A DNA stretch of 64,000 bases from Bacteroidota bacterium (GTDB lineage: Bacteria > Bacteroidota > Bacteroidia > Bacteroidales > Dysgonomonadaceae): contig JAMNYO010000069.1 in the NCBI GenBank assembly GCA_023622765.1, positions 1-64,000 on the forward strand. Direction: 5' to 3'. Position numbers and translations under genes: made by a program. The notes under the pieces are model-generated. The model made no database searches. It saw nothing but the letters and a program-made list of their open reading frames with translations, and was not told the DNA's origin. Position 1 is the first letter of the stretch; each line of letters starts with the position of its first letter. Positions 8,113-17,247 of this stretch are shown in pieces.

Positions 8113-9771
8113 TTACATGTATTTATAATCGGGTCCGTTTCCACCGTAGGGAACATTCCAGGTGATGCCTCCCGCGGGCTCTTTGATATCGCACGTTTTG
8201 CAGTGGAGACAGTTCTCGAAATGGATTCTCAGTTCTTGCTTCCCTTCCCGGTCGGTATGCACTTCGTACACTTCGGCCGAGCAATAGTACTGGCAGGGTG
8301 CGCCGTACTCTTTGATGTTCACGGCGTTGAATGTTTCTGGATCGTTCACCCGCAGGTGGGGTACCTGGTGGTCATCATGTGCTACACCCGTGTAGTAGAC
8401 ATCCGTGACCTTATCGAACGTTAACTCCTTGTCGAATTCGAGACCCTTGTATTTCTCCTTGAACAGCGGCTTTTTCGCTTCGGCAAGTCTCTTTGTTGCT
8501 TCGCTATCGGAATGGTTTTTCAGTCGCCCACAGAAGCCAGCACCCCCGCTAATCAGCTGGGTGCCAAAGTGGAACATGCCCGGGATCATCCCCTTGACGA
8601 ACCCCTGACGGAAGTTGCGGTTGCGGTGAAGTTCGGAGTAGACGGTGCTCTCTTTCATCAGCTGTTCGTAGGTTTGCAACGTCTTTTCCGAGAAGTCGTT
8701 CTTTTCCAGCGCCTCCAATGCGGCTTGCGCGGCAATCATGCCCGAATGCACGGCGAGGTGAATTCCCTTCAATGCCGGCATGGCAAGCAGTCCCGCGCTA
8801 TCGCCCACGATAAGCGCGTTGTCCGTGAAGAGTTTCGGGACGGCGTAGTAGCCTCCTTCTGGCAGTGTCTTGGCACCGTACTCCAAGATTTTGCCTCCCT
8901 TTAGGAACTGGGAGACGAACGGGTGTTTCTTCCATATTTGGAACGCGTTGTGGGTGTCGAACGTGGGATCGGCGTAGTCCAGCCCGATGACCAGTCCCAA
9001 CGCCACCTTGTTCTCTTTCAGTCCGTAGATAAATCCACCGCCGAACGCGCCGAAGTCGGATGCCGGGAACCCCATGGTGTTGTACACCTCGCCTGGGGCG
9101 ATGTTCCCCTCGGGTACGCTCCACACCTCTTTGCAGCCCAGCGAGTAGATTTGTGGGTTCCTGCCCTGATCCAGATTGAATTTCCGGATCAGCTTCTTGG
9201 CCAGGCTGCCCCGGGATCCCTCCGCGAAGATGGTTAGCTTGGCCTCAACCGGTGTACCTTCTTGAAAGTTTTCCATTCGGTTTCCTTGTTGGTCTACCCC
9301 CGTGTCGATCGTTTTGGCCCCGATGACCTTGCCCTTTTCGTCGTACAGGATATCGCTCATCGCGAAGCCGGGATAGATCTCCACTCCCTTCTCTTCCGCC
9401 TTGCTGGCCAGGAAGCGGCAAAGCTCACCCAGCGAGGCGGTATAATGCCCCTTGTTGCCCATGTAGGGTGGGGTGATGGGGATTCTAAGTTTTCCCTTCT
9501 CGCTCAGCATGTACATCTTGTTGCTCGATACCTTCGAGTCGAAGGGTATCTCTTCTAGCGGGGTGTCGGGTAGCAGTTCGCTGAAGATACCGGGCCGAAC
9601 CAGCGCCCCGGAAATGATATGGCTGCCAATGGAACTGCCCTTGTCTATCAGCAAGATGCGTCGTTCCATTCCCTTCTCTTTAAGCAGATCAGCCAATCGT
9701 ATGGCGAAGGACAACCCCGAGGGTCCCCCGCCAATGATTAAAACATCCGTTTTAACAGTCATGTTATCCAT
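8113..9771 (-). CDS. ETF:quinone oxidoreductase
   Basis: 552 residues. The N-terminal FAD-binding motif IIGGGPSGLSFA is at residues 12-23, and the internal landmarks GALVRPG and VGDSAGLL are present. The C-terminal 4Fe-4S module has one cysteine in YYCSAEVY and three in NCLHCKTCDIK, as in mitochondrial ETF-QO. It is membrane-associated and passes electrons from ETF to quinone, here presumably menaquinone. The start ATG lies only 16 bases from the palindromic repeat at 9788-9856, so that hairpin is either in the mRNA leader or overlaps the promoter. It is followed directly by the fused ETF gene. Confidence 0.93.
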   Translation of the reverse strand: MDNMTVKTDVLIIGGGPSGLSFAIRLADLLKEKGMERRILLIDKGSSIGSHIISGALVRPGIFSELLPDTPLEEIPFDSKVSSNKMYMLSEKGKLRIPITPPYMGNKGHYTASLGELCRFLASKAEEKGVEIYPGFAMSDILYDEKGKVIGAKTIDTGVDQQGNRMENFQEGTPVEAKLTIFAEGSRGSLAKKLIRKFNLDQGRNPQIYSLGCKEVWSVPEGNIAPGEVYNTMGFPASDFGAFGGGFIYGLKENKVALGLVIGLDYADPTFDTHNAFQIWKKHPFVSQFLKGGKILEYGAKTLPEGGYYAVPKLFTDNALIVGDSAGLLAMPALKGIHLAVHSGMIAAQAALEALEKNDFSEKTLQTYEQLMKESTVYSELHRNRNFRQGFVKGMIPGMFHFGTQLISGGAGFCGRLKNHSDSEATKRLAEAKKPLFKEKYKGLEFDKELTFDKVTDVYYTGVAHDDHQVPHLRVNDPETFNAVNIKEYGAPCQYYCSAEVYEVHTDREGKQELRIHFENCLHCKTCDIKEPAGGITWNVPYGGNGPDYKYM

Positions 9772-9787
9772 ATGTTTATTAGAATTA

Positions 9788-9856
9788 GACTATTTCTCGC
9801 CACGGCATAACCCAAGTAAACTTGTCCTCTGCACGTTTGGCTAAACGAAATAGTTC
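9788..9856 (+). repeat. Palindromic repeat unit
   Basis: Complete unit with arms ACTATTTC/GAAATAGT and centre CAAGTAAACTTG. It stands 16 bases upstream of the ETF-QO start codon (minus strand), so it would fold within or at the edge of that gene's leader. Confidence 0.9.
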
Positions 9857-9981
9857 ATTTTAAAAATTAGCTTGCAACGGTGACTTTTTATTAACGCACA
9901 AATATAACGATTTTTCACTTAACTATAAATGGGATGTCCCATTAAATTATCACGCTGTTTGATATTTGCTCGTTATTCGCG

Positions 9982-10011
9982 TTGTTATGTGATGGATTGT
10001 TCCTATTTTTG
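9982..10011 (+). promoter_or_regulatory. Bacteroidetes-type promoter for folB
   Basis: TTG at 9982-9984, 19 bases, then TATTTTTG at 10004-10011. This predicts a transcript start near 10018, leaving a leader of about 145 bases before the chosen folB start. The rest of 9857-10163 shows no further feature. Confidence 0.6.
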
Positions 10012-10163
10012 ATGTCTGCAGGTGGGAGGTTAGGAGTTTCGGTAAGCGGATAATATGGGTTCTGCCACTTGCAAAGTTTGCCGGTTGCCTGGTGTGCCGG
10101 TTTGAAATGGACGAATGTGGGAGTAAAAAAATGGATAGACGAATGAAGGGATGTGAACGGGGA

Positions 10164-10517
10164 ATGACGACGAAAATAGTGCTGGATGCGATGCGTTTCC
10201 ATGCCTTTCACGGTGTGATGCCACACGAGAAGCAGGTTGGGAATGAGTTTGAGGTCAGCCTCACCTTAGAGGTAGACGTTACGGCGGCCGTTGAATCGGA
10301 TCGGATAGTCGACACGGTTAACTATGCCGACCTGTACGCGTTGGTTAAGGCCGAGATGGCGATTCCCTCCGAGTTGATCGAGCATGTGGGTGGACGGATC
10401 TTGAAACGGGTGAAGGCGGAATACCCTAACGTCTCGAGGTTGGAGGTGCGGGTCGCGAAGCTACAACCACCTGTCGGGGGCGTGATGAAGAGCGCAGAGG
10501 TCGTGCTTACGCTGTAA
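10164..10517 (+). CDS. folB: Dihydroneopterin aldolase
   Basis: 117 residues from the ATG at 10164, the family's usual length; in-frame ATGs at 10092 and 10134 would add a non-conserved, charged extension. FolB cleaves 7,8-dihydroneopterin to 6-hydroxymethyl-dihydropterin and glycolaldehyde in folate synthesis. Landmarks are RFHAFHGVMPHE, the substrate glutamate region, VNYADLY, and the conserved lysine in VAKLQPPVGG. No other folate gene is adjacent; lptB follows after 54 bases with its own -7 element. Confidence 0.9.
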   Translation: MTTKIVLDAMRFHAFHGVMPHEKQVGNEFEVSLTLEVDVTAAVESDRIVDTVNYADLYALVKAEMAIPSELIEHVGGRILKRVKAEYPNVSRLEVRVAKLQPPVGGVMKSAEVVLTL

Positions 10518-10546
10518 GGGGTTTTCTGAATTTCAAGAAAATCGCG

Positions 10547-10554
10547 TACTTTTG
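10547..10554 (+). promoter_or_regulatory. Probable -7 element (TACTTTTG)
   Basis: TACTTTTG lies 17 bases before the lptB ATG at 10572. A TTG-like -33 is only approximate (TTCTG near 10524), so the promoter is probable rather than certain. Confidence 0.5.
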
Positions 10555-10571
10555 CATAAAATTTCGAGCGA

Positions 10572-11510
10572 ATGAGTCAAGAGACACTAGATACATGGCC
10601 AGTTGTTGAGCCTGAGAACCCTGTTGTTCCTGAAGATTCCGCAGTTCCCGAGGATTCTTTCGACCCCGAGGATTCTTTCGACCCCGAGGATTCTTTCGAC
10701 CCCGAGGACCCCAACGCCTCAAGCGAGCCCATTGATTTCCCGGGTGACGTGGAGGGTGACGAAGAGCCGTTGATGTTGCGCACGGAGAACCTAGTGAAGC
10801 GGTACGGCAAGCGAACCGTGGTGAGTAACGTCTCCATCAACGTCAAGCAGGGCGAGATCGTGGGATTGCTGGGTCCCAACGGGGCGGGGAAGACCACGAC
10901 CTTTTACATGGCCGTTGGATTGATCGTGCCCAACGAAGGTCAGATTTTCATCGGTGACGAGAACATCACCCGTTACCCGGTGTACAAGAGGGCACAGAAG
11001 GGTGTTGGTTACCTGGCACAGGAGGCTTCGATCTTCCGCAAAATGTCGGTGGAAGATAATATCCGATCGGTGCTCGAGTTCACCAACCTTTCTCCTAAGC
11101 AGCAGAAAGAGAAACTGGAGATGCTAATCGACGAGTTTGGCCTACAGAAGGTAAGGAAAAACCTAGGGGACCGGCTATCGGGCGGGGAGCGGCGACGTGC
11201 TGAGATTGCCCGTTGCTTGGCTATCGATCCGAAATTCATCATGCTCGACGAGCCGTTTGCGGGTATTGACCCCATCGCCGTGCAGGATATTCAATCGATC
11301 GTGGCGCGGCTCAAGTACCGGAATATCGGCATCCTTATTACCGACCATAACGTGGACGAGACGCTGAGCATCACCGACCGCGCTTACCTGCTGTTCGAGG
11401 GGAAGGTGCTGTTCCAGGGAAGTGCCGAGGAGTTGGCCGCCAATCCCATCGTGCGGGAGAAGTACCTCGGGGCCGATTTCGAGTTGCGTAAGCGGGTGTT
11501 TGAAGCGTGA
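10572..11510 (+). CDS. lptB: LPS export ABC transporter ATP-binding protein, acidic N-terminal extension
   Basis: 312 residues, about 70 longer than usual for LptB. Residues from about 70 form a complete ABC ATPase: [11 protein letters not shown]alker [15 protein letters not shown] signature, [12 protein letters not shown]alker B and the LITDHNV switch histidine. LptB powers LptFG extraction of lipopolysaccharide from the inner membrane. Residues 1-65 are an acidic, Pro/Glu/Asp/Ser-rich tail built partly from three exact six-residue repeats (EDSFDP). A start inside the extension cannot be excluded, but the -7 element sits just before this ATG. The ruvX start is four bases after its stop. Confidence 0.9.
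   Translation: MSQETLDTWPVVEPENPVVPEDSAVPEDSFDPEDSFDPEDSFDPEDPNASSEPIDFPGDVEGDEEPLMLRTENLVKRYGKRTVVSNVSINVKQGEIVGLLGPNGAGKTTTFYMAVGLIVPNEGQIFIGDENITRYPVYKRAQKGVGYLAQEASIFRKMSVEDNIRSVLEFTNLSPKQQKEKLEMLIDEFGLQKVRKNLGDRLSGGERRRAEIARCLAIDPKFIMLDEPFAGIDPIAVQDIQSIVARLKYRNIGILITDHNVDETLSITDRAYLLFEGKVLFQGSAEELAANPIVREKYLGADFELRKRVFEA
10650..10712 (+). repeat. 18-bp tandem repeat inside lptB
   Basis: Three exact copies of an 18-base unit (10650-10667, 10668-10685, 10686-10703) plus half of a fourth. The unit is a multiple of three, so copy-number change would keep the lptB frame and alter only the length of the acidic tail. Confidence 0.95.
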
Positions 11511-11514
11511 GCCA

Positions 11515-11934
11515 ATGGCGAGGATCCTCTCGATAGACTACGGGAAAAAACGCTCCGGGCTGGCCGTGAGCGATCCGTTGCAGATCATCGCGAACGGGTT
11601 GACGACCGTGGAGACCCCGAGGTTACTCGATTTCTTGGCAGACTACCTCCGGGAAGAGGAGGTGGAGCGTATCGTGGTAGGCCTGCCCAAGACAATGACC
11701 AACGAGCCATCGGAAAATATGAAGCGTGTAGAGCCGTTCGTTAACCGCCTTAGGAAATTGTACCCCCATATACCGGTGGAGTATTACGACGAGCGGTTCA
11801 CCTCTAAAATGGCTCATCAGGCGATGATTGAAGGTGGGCTTAAAAAGAAGCGGCGACAAGATAAGGAGTTGGTGGATGAGATTAGTGCCACCATTATCCT
11901 TCAAGGGTATATGGAGAGCCGAAAGGGGCTGTAG
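11515..11934 (+). CDS. ruvX: Holliday junction resolvase-like protein YqgF/RuvX
   Basis: 139 residues from the ATG at 11515; a longer frame runs back into lptB. It has the YqgF RNase H-like fold: SIDYGKKRSGLAVSDP at the start, IVVGLPKTM, the YDERFTSKMA motif and a C-terminal DEISATIIL. Homologues act on Holliday junctions or in processing of pre-16S rRNA ends, and the role in this organism is not settled. Four bases separate it from lptB, and def follows after 45 bases, so it is probably in an operon. Confidence 0.9.
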   Translation: MARILSIDYGKKRSGLAVSDPLQIIANGLTTVETPRLLDFLADYLREEEVERIVVGLPKTMTNEPSENMKRVEPFVNRLRKLYPHIPVEYYDERFTSKMAHQAMIEGGLKKKRRQDKELVDEISATIILQGYMESRKGL

Positions 11935-11979
11935 CTAAACAGGCTCTTCGCTGAATGTAAACCGTTTATTGTTAGTTGA

Positions 11980-12543
11980 ATGATGATTTTACCGATATAC
12001 ATTTACGGTCACCCGGTATTGCGTAAGGTGGCCCAAGATATTGACCCGTCGAATTATCCCGGCTTAAAAGAGTTGATCGATAATATGTTCGAAACGATGC
12101 GCAACGCCGAGGGAGTAGGCCTTGCCGGGCCACAGGTGGGATTGGAAGAACGCGTATTCGTGATGGACCTCTCGCCGCTTGCTACCGAAGAGTACCCGGA
12201 GTTCAAGGATTACACCAAGGTATTCATCAACGCGCACATCACCGAGCGTGGGGGAGAGCTTGAAACGATGGAGGAGGGGTGCCTCAGTGTTCCCGGCATA
12301 CACGAGAAGGTCTCCCGGGAGGGAGAGATTCGAATCACCTACCTGGATGAGAACCTGGTACCTCGCGACGAGGTGTACACGGGTTACATAGCCCGGGTTA
12401 TCCAGCACGAGTACGATCACCTGGACGGGATCCTCTTCATTGATAAAATTTCGCCACTCCGCAAGAGGATGGTGAGAAGCAAACTGACCAACATGGAGAA
12501 GGGGAAAGTGGCTTGCGACTACAAAATTCGGACCGCACGGTAA
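11980..12543 (+). CDS. def: Peptide deformylase
   Basis: 187 residues carrying all three deformylase motifs: [10 protein letters not shown] (about residue 46), EGCLSVPG with the metal cysteine, and QHEYDHLDG with the two metal histidines and the catalytic glutamate. It removes the formyl group from nascent N-terminal methionine. Two adjacent ATG codons (11980, 11983) are possible starts. It follows ruvX and precedes the ribosomal protein operon, which has its own strong promoter. Confidence 0.95.
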   Translation: MMILPIYIYGHPVLRKVAQDIDPSNYPGLKELIDNMFETMRNAEGVGLAGPQVGLEERVFVMDLSPLATEEYPEFKDYTKVFINAHITERGGELETMEEGCLSVPGIHEKVSREGEIRITYLDENLVPRDEVYTGYIARVIQHEYDHLDGILFIDKISPLRKRMVRSKLTNMEKGKVACDYKIRTAR

Positions 12544-12570
12544 TTTTTGGGAAGGTTTCAGGTTCGTTCG

Positions 12571-12601
12571 TTTGATAATTGGATAAATTGTCGTACCTTT
12601 G
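12571..12601 (+). promoter_or_regulatory. Promoter of the rpsF-rpsR-rplI operon
   Basis: TTTG at 12571-12574, a 19-base spacer and TACCTTTG at 12594-12601: one of the best matches to the Bacteroidetes consensus in the window. It leaves a leader of about 45 bases that may contain the S6:S18 autoregulatory structure, which I did not fold. Confidence 0.8.
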
Positions 12602-12653
12602 CCGGTCGAAAAATATTTTTCGATTCAATCCATAATTTATTAATTTAATTTGT

Positions 12654-13148
12654 ATGAATAATTACGAAACCGTTTTCATTTTAACTCCCGTTTTGTCTGA
12701 TGATCAGATGAAGGAAGCGGTTGAAAAGTTCAAGACTCTGCTCGTTGAAGAAGGAGCGGAGATCGTGAACGAAGAGGATTGGGGCTTGCGCAAGCTGGCC
12801 TATCCCATTGACAAGAAGACCACCGGGTTCTACGCGTTCCTGGAGTTCAAGGCCGAGCCGCACGTGATCGAGAAGCTGGAAGTGAACTTCCGTCGTGATG
12901 AGCGGGTAATTCGCTTCTTAACGGTGAAGCAGGACAAGTTCGCCTTGGAGTACGCCGAGAAACGTCGGAACAAGGGCAGCAAGAAGCAAGATGCCGCGAC
13001 GACGAATGAGCCGGTTAAACCCAAGAGGACCGAAAGGCAGGAGCCCAAGGTCGAAAAAGCAGAAGCTAAGGCTGAAGTCCCGGAGTACGTAGTTGAAGCT
13101 CCGGAAGCCGTTGAAATGGAAGTTGAACTTAATGAACAGGAGGATTAA
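12654..13148 (+). CDS. rpsF: Ribosomal protein S6
   Basis: 164 residues. The first 100 are a standard S6 ([34 protein letters not shown]). The remaining 60 are a low-complexity tail rich in Lys, Glu and Ala (for example [13 protein letters not shown]), longer than in most bacteria. S6 binds with S18 to the platform of the 30S subunit. It is first in the rpsF-rpsR-rplI operon; rpsR starts three bases after its stop. Confidence 0.97.
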   Translation: MNNYETVFILTPVLSDDQMKEAVEKFKTLLVEEGAEIVNEEDWGLRKLAYPIDKKTTGFYAFLEFKAEPHVIEKLEVNFRRDERVIRFLTVKQDKFALEYAEKRRNKGSKKQDAATTNEPVKPKRTERQEPKVEKAEAKAEVPEYVVEAPEAVEMEVELNEQED

Positions 13149-13151
13149 ACG

Positions 13152-13418
13152 ATGGCAAAGCAATCAGAAATCAGGTATTTGACTCCCCTTTCGGTGGATG
13201 TGAAGAAGAAAAAGTACTGCCGTTTTAAAAAGAACGGGATCAAGTACATCGATTATAAAGACCCCGAGTTCTTGAAGAAGTTCTTGAACGAGCAAGGCAA
13301 GATCTTACCCAGAAGGATTACCGGTACGTCCTTGAAGTTTCAACGTCGTATCGCTCAAGCGGTGAAGCGGGCGCGTCACCTCGCGTTGCTTCCATACGTT
13401 ACCGATTTAATGAAATAA
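13152..13418 (+). CDS. rpsR: Ribosomal protein S18
   Basis: 88 residues, the normal length, with the conserved [18 protein letters not shown] start and the basic [22 protein letters not shown] helix region that contacts 16S rRNA. It lies between rpsF and rplI, three and 15 bases away, the usual order for this operon. Confidence 0.98.
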   Translation: MAKQSEIRYLTPLSVDVKKKKYCRFKKNGIKYIDYKDPEFLKKFLNEQGKILPRRITGTSLKFQRRIAQAVKRARHLALLPYVTDLMK

Positions 13419-13433
13419 AAGGAGGACAAGAAG

Positions 13434-13877
13434 ATGGAAGTAATTTTGAAAGAAGACGTTCTGAACTTGGGCTACAAAGACGATGTAGTAAACGTGAAGA
13501 AAGGGTATGCCCGCAACTACCTTATCCCGCAGAAGAAGGCCGTTATCGCGACTGAGTCGGCCAAAAAGGTGTTGGCAGAGGAGCAGCGACAGCGTGCCCA
13601 CAAGATCGCGCAGATAAAGGCCGATGCGCAGACCATTGCCGATAAGATGGAAGGTGTATCGCTCACGATTGGTGCGAAGACCAGCTCCACCGGAACCATT
13701 TTCGGTTCGGTTACCAACATTCAAATTGCCGCTGCTTTGGCTGAACAAGGATTCGAGATCGACCGCAAGTTGATTGTGATTAAGGATCCTGTGAAGGAGG
13801 TTGGAAACTACACGGCGCTGGTTAAGCTTCACAAGGAGATATCAGTAGAGGTGCCTTTCGAAGTAGTTTCGGAATAG
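13434..13877 (+). CDS. rplI: Ribosomal protein L9
   Basis: 147 residues with the N-terminal domain signature ([22 protein letters not shown] region, GYARNYLIP), the long connecting helix and the C-terminal domain ([17 protein letters not shown]). L9 sits at the base of the L1 stalk of the 50S subunit. It is last in its operon, followed 19 bases later by a terminator. Confidence 0.98.
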   Translation: MEVILKEDVLNLGYKDDVVNVKKGYARNYLIPQKKAVIATESAKKVLAEEQRQRAHKIAQIKADAQTIADKMEGVSLTIGAKTSSTGTIFGSVTNIQIAAALAEQGFEIDRKLIVIKDPVKEVGNYTALVKLHKEISVEVPFEVVSE

Positions 13878-13895
13878 CATCCAACAGGATAGATG

Positions 13896-13930
13896 AAAAA
13901 ACCTCGGGATTTTTCCCCGAGGTTTTTTTG
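13896..13930. terminator. Bidirectional Rho-independent terminator
   Basis: A seven-pair stem (CCTCGGG / CCCGAGG) with a seven-base loop is flanked by an A-run on the left and a run of seven T on the right. It can stop both rplI (plus) and the convergent ackA transcript (minus). Confidence 0.92.
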
Positions 13931-13951
13931 TCGCTTGAATGTGCAAAACCG

Positions 13952-15154
13952 TTATTGCAAGTTCAATATCTCCATCGTGTCTCTCGCGATGGTCAGCTCC
14001 TCGTCGGTGGGGATAATCACCACCTTTACTTTCGACTCCGGCTTGCTGATGACCACCTCCGTGGCGCGTACTGATGCGTTGAGTTCCTCGTCCAGTTCGA
14101 TTCCCATGAACGCCATATTCTTGCAGACGTCGGAGCGGGTTACGGCTTGGTTTTCGCCAACACCTCCCGTGAAGACGAGGATGTCCACCCCGCCCAGAGC
14201 AGCGGCGTATGAGCCCACGTACTTCTTGATCCGGTAGTTGTACGCGTCCAAGGCTAGCTTGGCCCGTTTGTTCCCCTTTTTGATGGCCGCTTCAAGCTCT
14301 CGCATATCCGAGGAGACGCCCGACATACCGAGAACCCCTGAAAACTTGTTCACCAGGGTGGAGATACCCTGGGCACCCATTCGCTCCTTGTCCATGATGT
14401 AGGAGATAACCCCAGGGTCCACGTCGCCCGAGCGGGTTCCCATGATTAGTCCCTCCACCGGGGTCATGCCCATGCTGGTGTCAATTGATTTCCCGTTCTT
14501 GATGGCGGTCACTGAACCCCCGTTCCCGATATGTGCCGTGATGATGCGTTGCTCCTCGTACGGGACGTTTAAAAATTCGCACGCTCGCTTAGAGACGTAG
14601 AGGTGGCTGGTGCCGTGGAACCCGTAGCGTCGGATGCCGTATTTCTCGTACAGTGAGTAGGGGAGCCCGTACATGTACGCGTAGTCGGGCATCGTTTGGT
14701 GGAAAGCGGTATCGAACACGCTCACCTGCGGGGTGTCGGGCAGTAGCTCCTGGATCGCGTAAATCCCCTTCAGGTTTGGTGGATTGTGTAGCGGTGCCAG
14801 CTCAATGCACTCGTTGAGCATGTCGATCACCTCCTCGGTGATGCGTACGCTCGTGTTGAAGCGTTCTCCCCCGTGCACCACCCGGTGACCAACGGCATCA
14901 ATCTCTTCCAGCGACTGAATACAGCCATACTTTTCGCTCAGCAGTACTCCCAGGATGTATTCAATACCGGCCCGATGCTCCAGTATCTCTCCCTCAAGCA
15001 TCACTTTTTCGCCATTGGGCAGCGTTACTTTGAGGAACGACCCTTTCATCCCTATTTTCTCGATGATTCCTTGCGCGATTACCTCCTTTTTCTCCATCAT
15101 AAAAAGCTTGTACTTGATGGAGGAGCTTCCGCAGTTTAATACTAGAATTTTCAT
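13952..15154 (-). CDS. ackA: Acetate kinase
   Basis: 400 residues, the normal length. Landmarks are LVLNCGSSSIKY at the N-terminus, the catalytic region FDTAFH, RRYGFHGTSH, HIGNGGSVTA, GTRSGDVDP and FTGGVGENQ. It makes ATP and acetate from acetyl phosphate. It is third in the minus-strand unit pta, dehydrogenase-like gene, ackA; the gap to the middle gene is 32 bases. Together with Pta it gives substrate-level ATP from acetyl-CoA, as expected of a fermenting anaerobe. Confidence 0.97.
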   Translation of the reverse strand: MKILVLNCGSSSIKYKLFMMEKKEVIAQGIIEKIGMKGSFLKVTLPNGEKVMLEGEILEHRAGIEYILGVLLSEKYGCIQSLEEIDAVGHRVVHGGERFNTSVRITEEVIDMLNECIELAPLHNPPNLKGIYAIQELLPDTPQVSVFDTAFHQTMPDYAYMYGLPYSLYEKYGIRRYGFHGTSHLYVSKRACEFLNVPYEEQRIITAHIGNGGSVTAIKNGKSIDTSMGMTPVEGLIMGTRSGDVDPGVISYIMDKERMGAQGISTLVNKFSGVLGMSGVSSDMRELEAAIKKGNKRAKLALDAYNYRIKKYVGSYAAALGGVDILVFTGGVGENQAVTRSDVCKNMAFMGIELDEELNASVRATEVVISKPESKVKVVIIPTDEELTIARDTMEILNLQ

Positions 15155-15186
15155 TTTCTTCTTATTTACTCGATTGAGGTATCGTT

Positions 15187-16164
15187 TTAATTGAATATGG
15201 TTTTGTTAACCGACAGGCGGTTCCCATTTTCGTCATACACGTAAAATCCTTTCCCTGAACGCACGCCCATTTGGTTGGAGCGGTACAGCTTCCACAGGAT
15301 GGGGTTTGGCTTGTATTGCTTCAGCCCGAAGTCGTTGAACATCGCCTCCATCAGGGTTACGAGTCGCTCAATTCCCACGATATCAGCCATCTGGAAGATA
15401 CCGTATCGTTGCCCGAAAATGATGGTAAAGGTCTCCTCGATGCTTTCCAGGGAGCTGATCCTTTCCAGTAACATTTGGCATGCCTCGTTGAGCATGGTTG
15501 CCAGTAGCCGTAAGCTCACGTTCCCGTTGCTCTCGTTAACGCGGTGCGGTTTGTACTTGATAAGCTTGGCAAACACCTCCATTTTCTGGTACACCTCTTC
15601 CGAGGTATACATCCCGATGGATATCTCCAGAATTCTGGCGTCGGGGTGCGATACCGGGAAGTAGAGGCTTACGCACCGCTCCTTGTGAATGAGATCGGCT
15701 GCCAGTTCACTGATGATCAGGGTGGAGCCGTTGGTTGCGATGATGGCATCTTCGTCCAGTACCTCTTCCAGCTTCTTGAAAATGTTCTTCCTGAGGGGGG
15801 TGCTTCGGCGTCCTGTTTCGGAGTAGCGGCTGCACTCGATTACCATGTCGCACCCCGCGAAATCCTCGTAGACCAGTGTTGGGGTGACCCGGTTCAGGAT
15901 CACTTTCTTCTCGGCCGACGTCAATCCCCATCGGCTAATTTTTTTGTTCATCACGTTTTCCAACTCGCGCATCACGAAGTCGTTTCGTTCTTGCGATTCA
16001 TCGAGGAAGACCACCTCCATGCCGGCCGTTGCCGCCATGTTGATAATGGTTCTCCCCTCTCTTCCGGCGCCCACCACGCCAATTTTTGAAAAAAGCGGTT
16101 TCCTCTTTCCGCTTGAGATAGTCAGCCCGTACTTCTCGATGGGTTCTACAATCATTTCATCCAT
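15187..16164 (-). CDS. 3-hydroxyacyl-CoA dehydrogenase-like protein, altered active site
   Basis: 325 residues with the two-domain layout of short-chain 3-hydroxyacyl-CoA dehydrogenases: a Rossmann start (IGVVGAGREGR, about residues 28-38), an ATNGSTL segment near 145 that matches the usual SNTSS, and an all-helical C-terminal domain ending GKGFYVYDE. The catalytic region is unusual: where the family has HFFNP this protein reads YFPVS (168-172), so the catalytic histidine aligns with Tyr168, while Glu180 is kept. The GFxxNR motif is GNVSLR. It may have another substrate or be inactive. It sits between pta and ackA, with gaps of 13 and 32 bases. Confidence 0.8.
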   Translation of the reverse strand: MDEMIVEPIEKYGLTISSGKRKPLFSKIGVVGAGREGRTIINMAATAGMEVVFLDESQERNDFVMRELENVMNKKISRWGLTSAEKKVILNRVTPTLVYEDFAGCDMVIECSRYSETGRRSTPLRKNIFKKLEEVLDEDAIIATNGSTLIISELAADLIHKERCVSLYFPVSHPDARILEISIGMYTSEEVYQKMEVFAKLIKYKPHRVNESNGNVSLRLLATMLNEACQMLLERISSLESIEETFTIIFGQRYGIFQMADIVGIERLVTLMEAMFNDFGLKQYKPNPILWKLYRSNQMGVRSGKGFYVYDENGNRLSVNKTIFN

Positions 16165-16177
16165 ATTTTGTAGTCTG

Positions 16178-17185
16178 TTATTGTTTTAGTCCTATAGCCT
16201 GGTTGGCCGTGATGGCCACCAAGTTGTAAATATCTTCTACGGAGCAACCCCTGGAGAGGTCGTTCACCGGGGCGGCCATTCCCTGAAGAACTGGCCCTAC
16301 GGCATCCGCTTTGCCCAGTCGCTGTACCAGCTTGTAACCGATGTTACCCGCTTCGAGCGATGGGAAAACCAGCACGTTCGCCTTCCCCGCGATCGGGCTT
16401 CCCGGTGCTTTGCTGGCACCCACGCTGGGCACCAGCGCGGTGTCCGCCTGCAGTTCGCCATCGACCAGCAGGGTAGGCTCCAGCTCTTTCACCATCTCTG
16501 TTGCTTCGCGTACCTTGTCGACCGCTTCGTGCGCGGCACTTCCCTTGGTCGAGAAGCTGAGCATGGCCACCTTGGGTTCCACGCCCACCAAACTCTTCAT
16601 CGTTTGGGCGGAGGCGATGGCAATCGAGGCCAGTTCCTCGGCGGTGGGGTCAGGCATTACCGCGCAGTCGGCGAACAGGATGGTCCCGTCCTCGCCATAC
16701 TCCGGCGTTCGCGTAAGCATGATGAAAGCCCCTGAAACGACCTTGACCCCCGGGGTGGTTCTGATAATTTGCAGGGCTGGCCGCAGCACGTTTCCTGTCG
16801 TGTTTAGTGCACCGGCGACTTCACCATCGGCGTCCCCGCTTTTGATCATCAGGCAAGCCAGGTAAAGCGGGTTTTCCACCAGCCTTGCCGCCTCTTCGAG
16901 TGTCATCCCCTTATTTTTCCTGAGCTCGAAGAGCAATTGGGTGTATGCCTCTTTTTTGTCGTGTGTTTTCGGGTCGATGACCTTGGCTTGTCCCGCGTTG
17001 GCGAGTTTTAGCCGATCGATCTCGCTTTTAATCTCTGTGGGATCCCCCAAGAGGATGATGTCGGCCACGCCGTCGGCCACCAGCCGGTCTGTTGCCCGCA
17101 ACGTGCGTTCTTCATTGCCTTCGGGTAGTACCACGCGTTGCTTGTTGGCCTTTGCCCGTGCGATCATGTTGTCTAGTAAATTCAT
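16178..17185 (-). CDS. pta: Phosphate acetyltransferase
   Basis: 335 residues, the short Pta form without the N-terminal DRTGG domain. Landmarks are [59 protein letters not shown] and [16 protein letters not shown]. It converts acetyl-CoA and phosphate to acetyl phosphate for AckA. It is the first gene of the three-gene minus-strand unit, and the upstream gap (17186-17535) carries a divergent palindromic element. Confidence 0.96.
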   Translation of the reverse strand: MNLLDNMIARAKANKQRVVLPEGNEERTLRATDRLVADGVADIILLGDPTEIKSEIDRLKLANAGQAKVIDPKTHDKKEAYTQLLFELRKNKGMTLEEAARLVENPLYLACLMIKSGDADGEVAGALNTTGNVLRPALQIIRTTPGVKVVSGAFIMLTRTPEYGEDGTILFADCAVMPDPTAEELASIAIASAQTMKSLVGVEPKVAMLSFSTKGSAAHEAVDKVREATEMVKELEPTLLVDGELQADTALVPSVGASKAPGSPIAGKANVLVFPSLEAGNIGYKLVQRLGKADAVGPVLQGMAAPVNDLSRGCSVEDIYNLVAITANQAIGLKQ

Positions 17186-17247
17186 AGTTATTGAGTAATT
17201 TTCAGTAGTGATTACCTTGTTTTATTTTCGTGTTTATGTTTATTATT

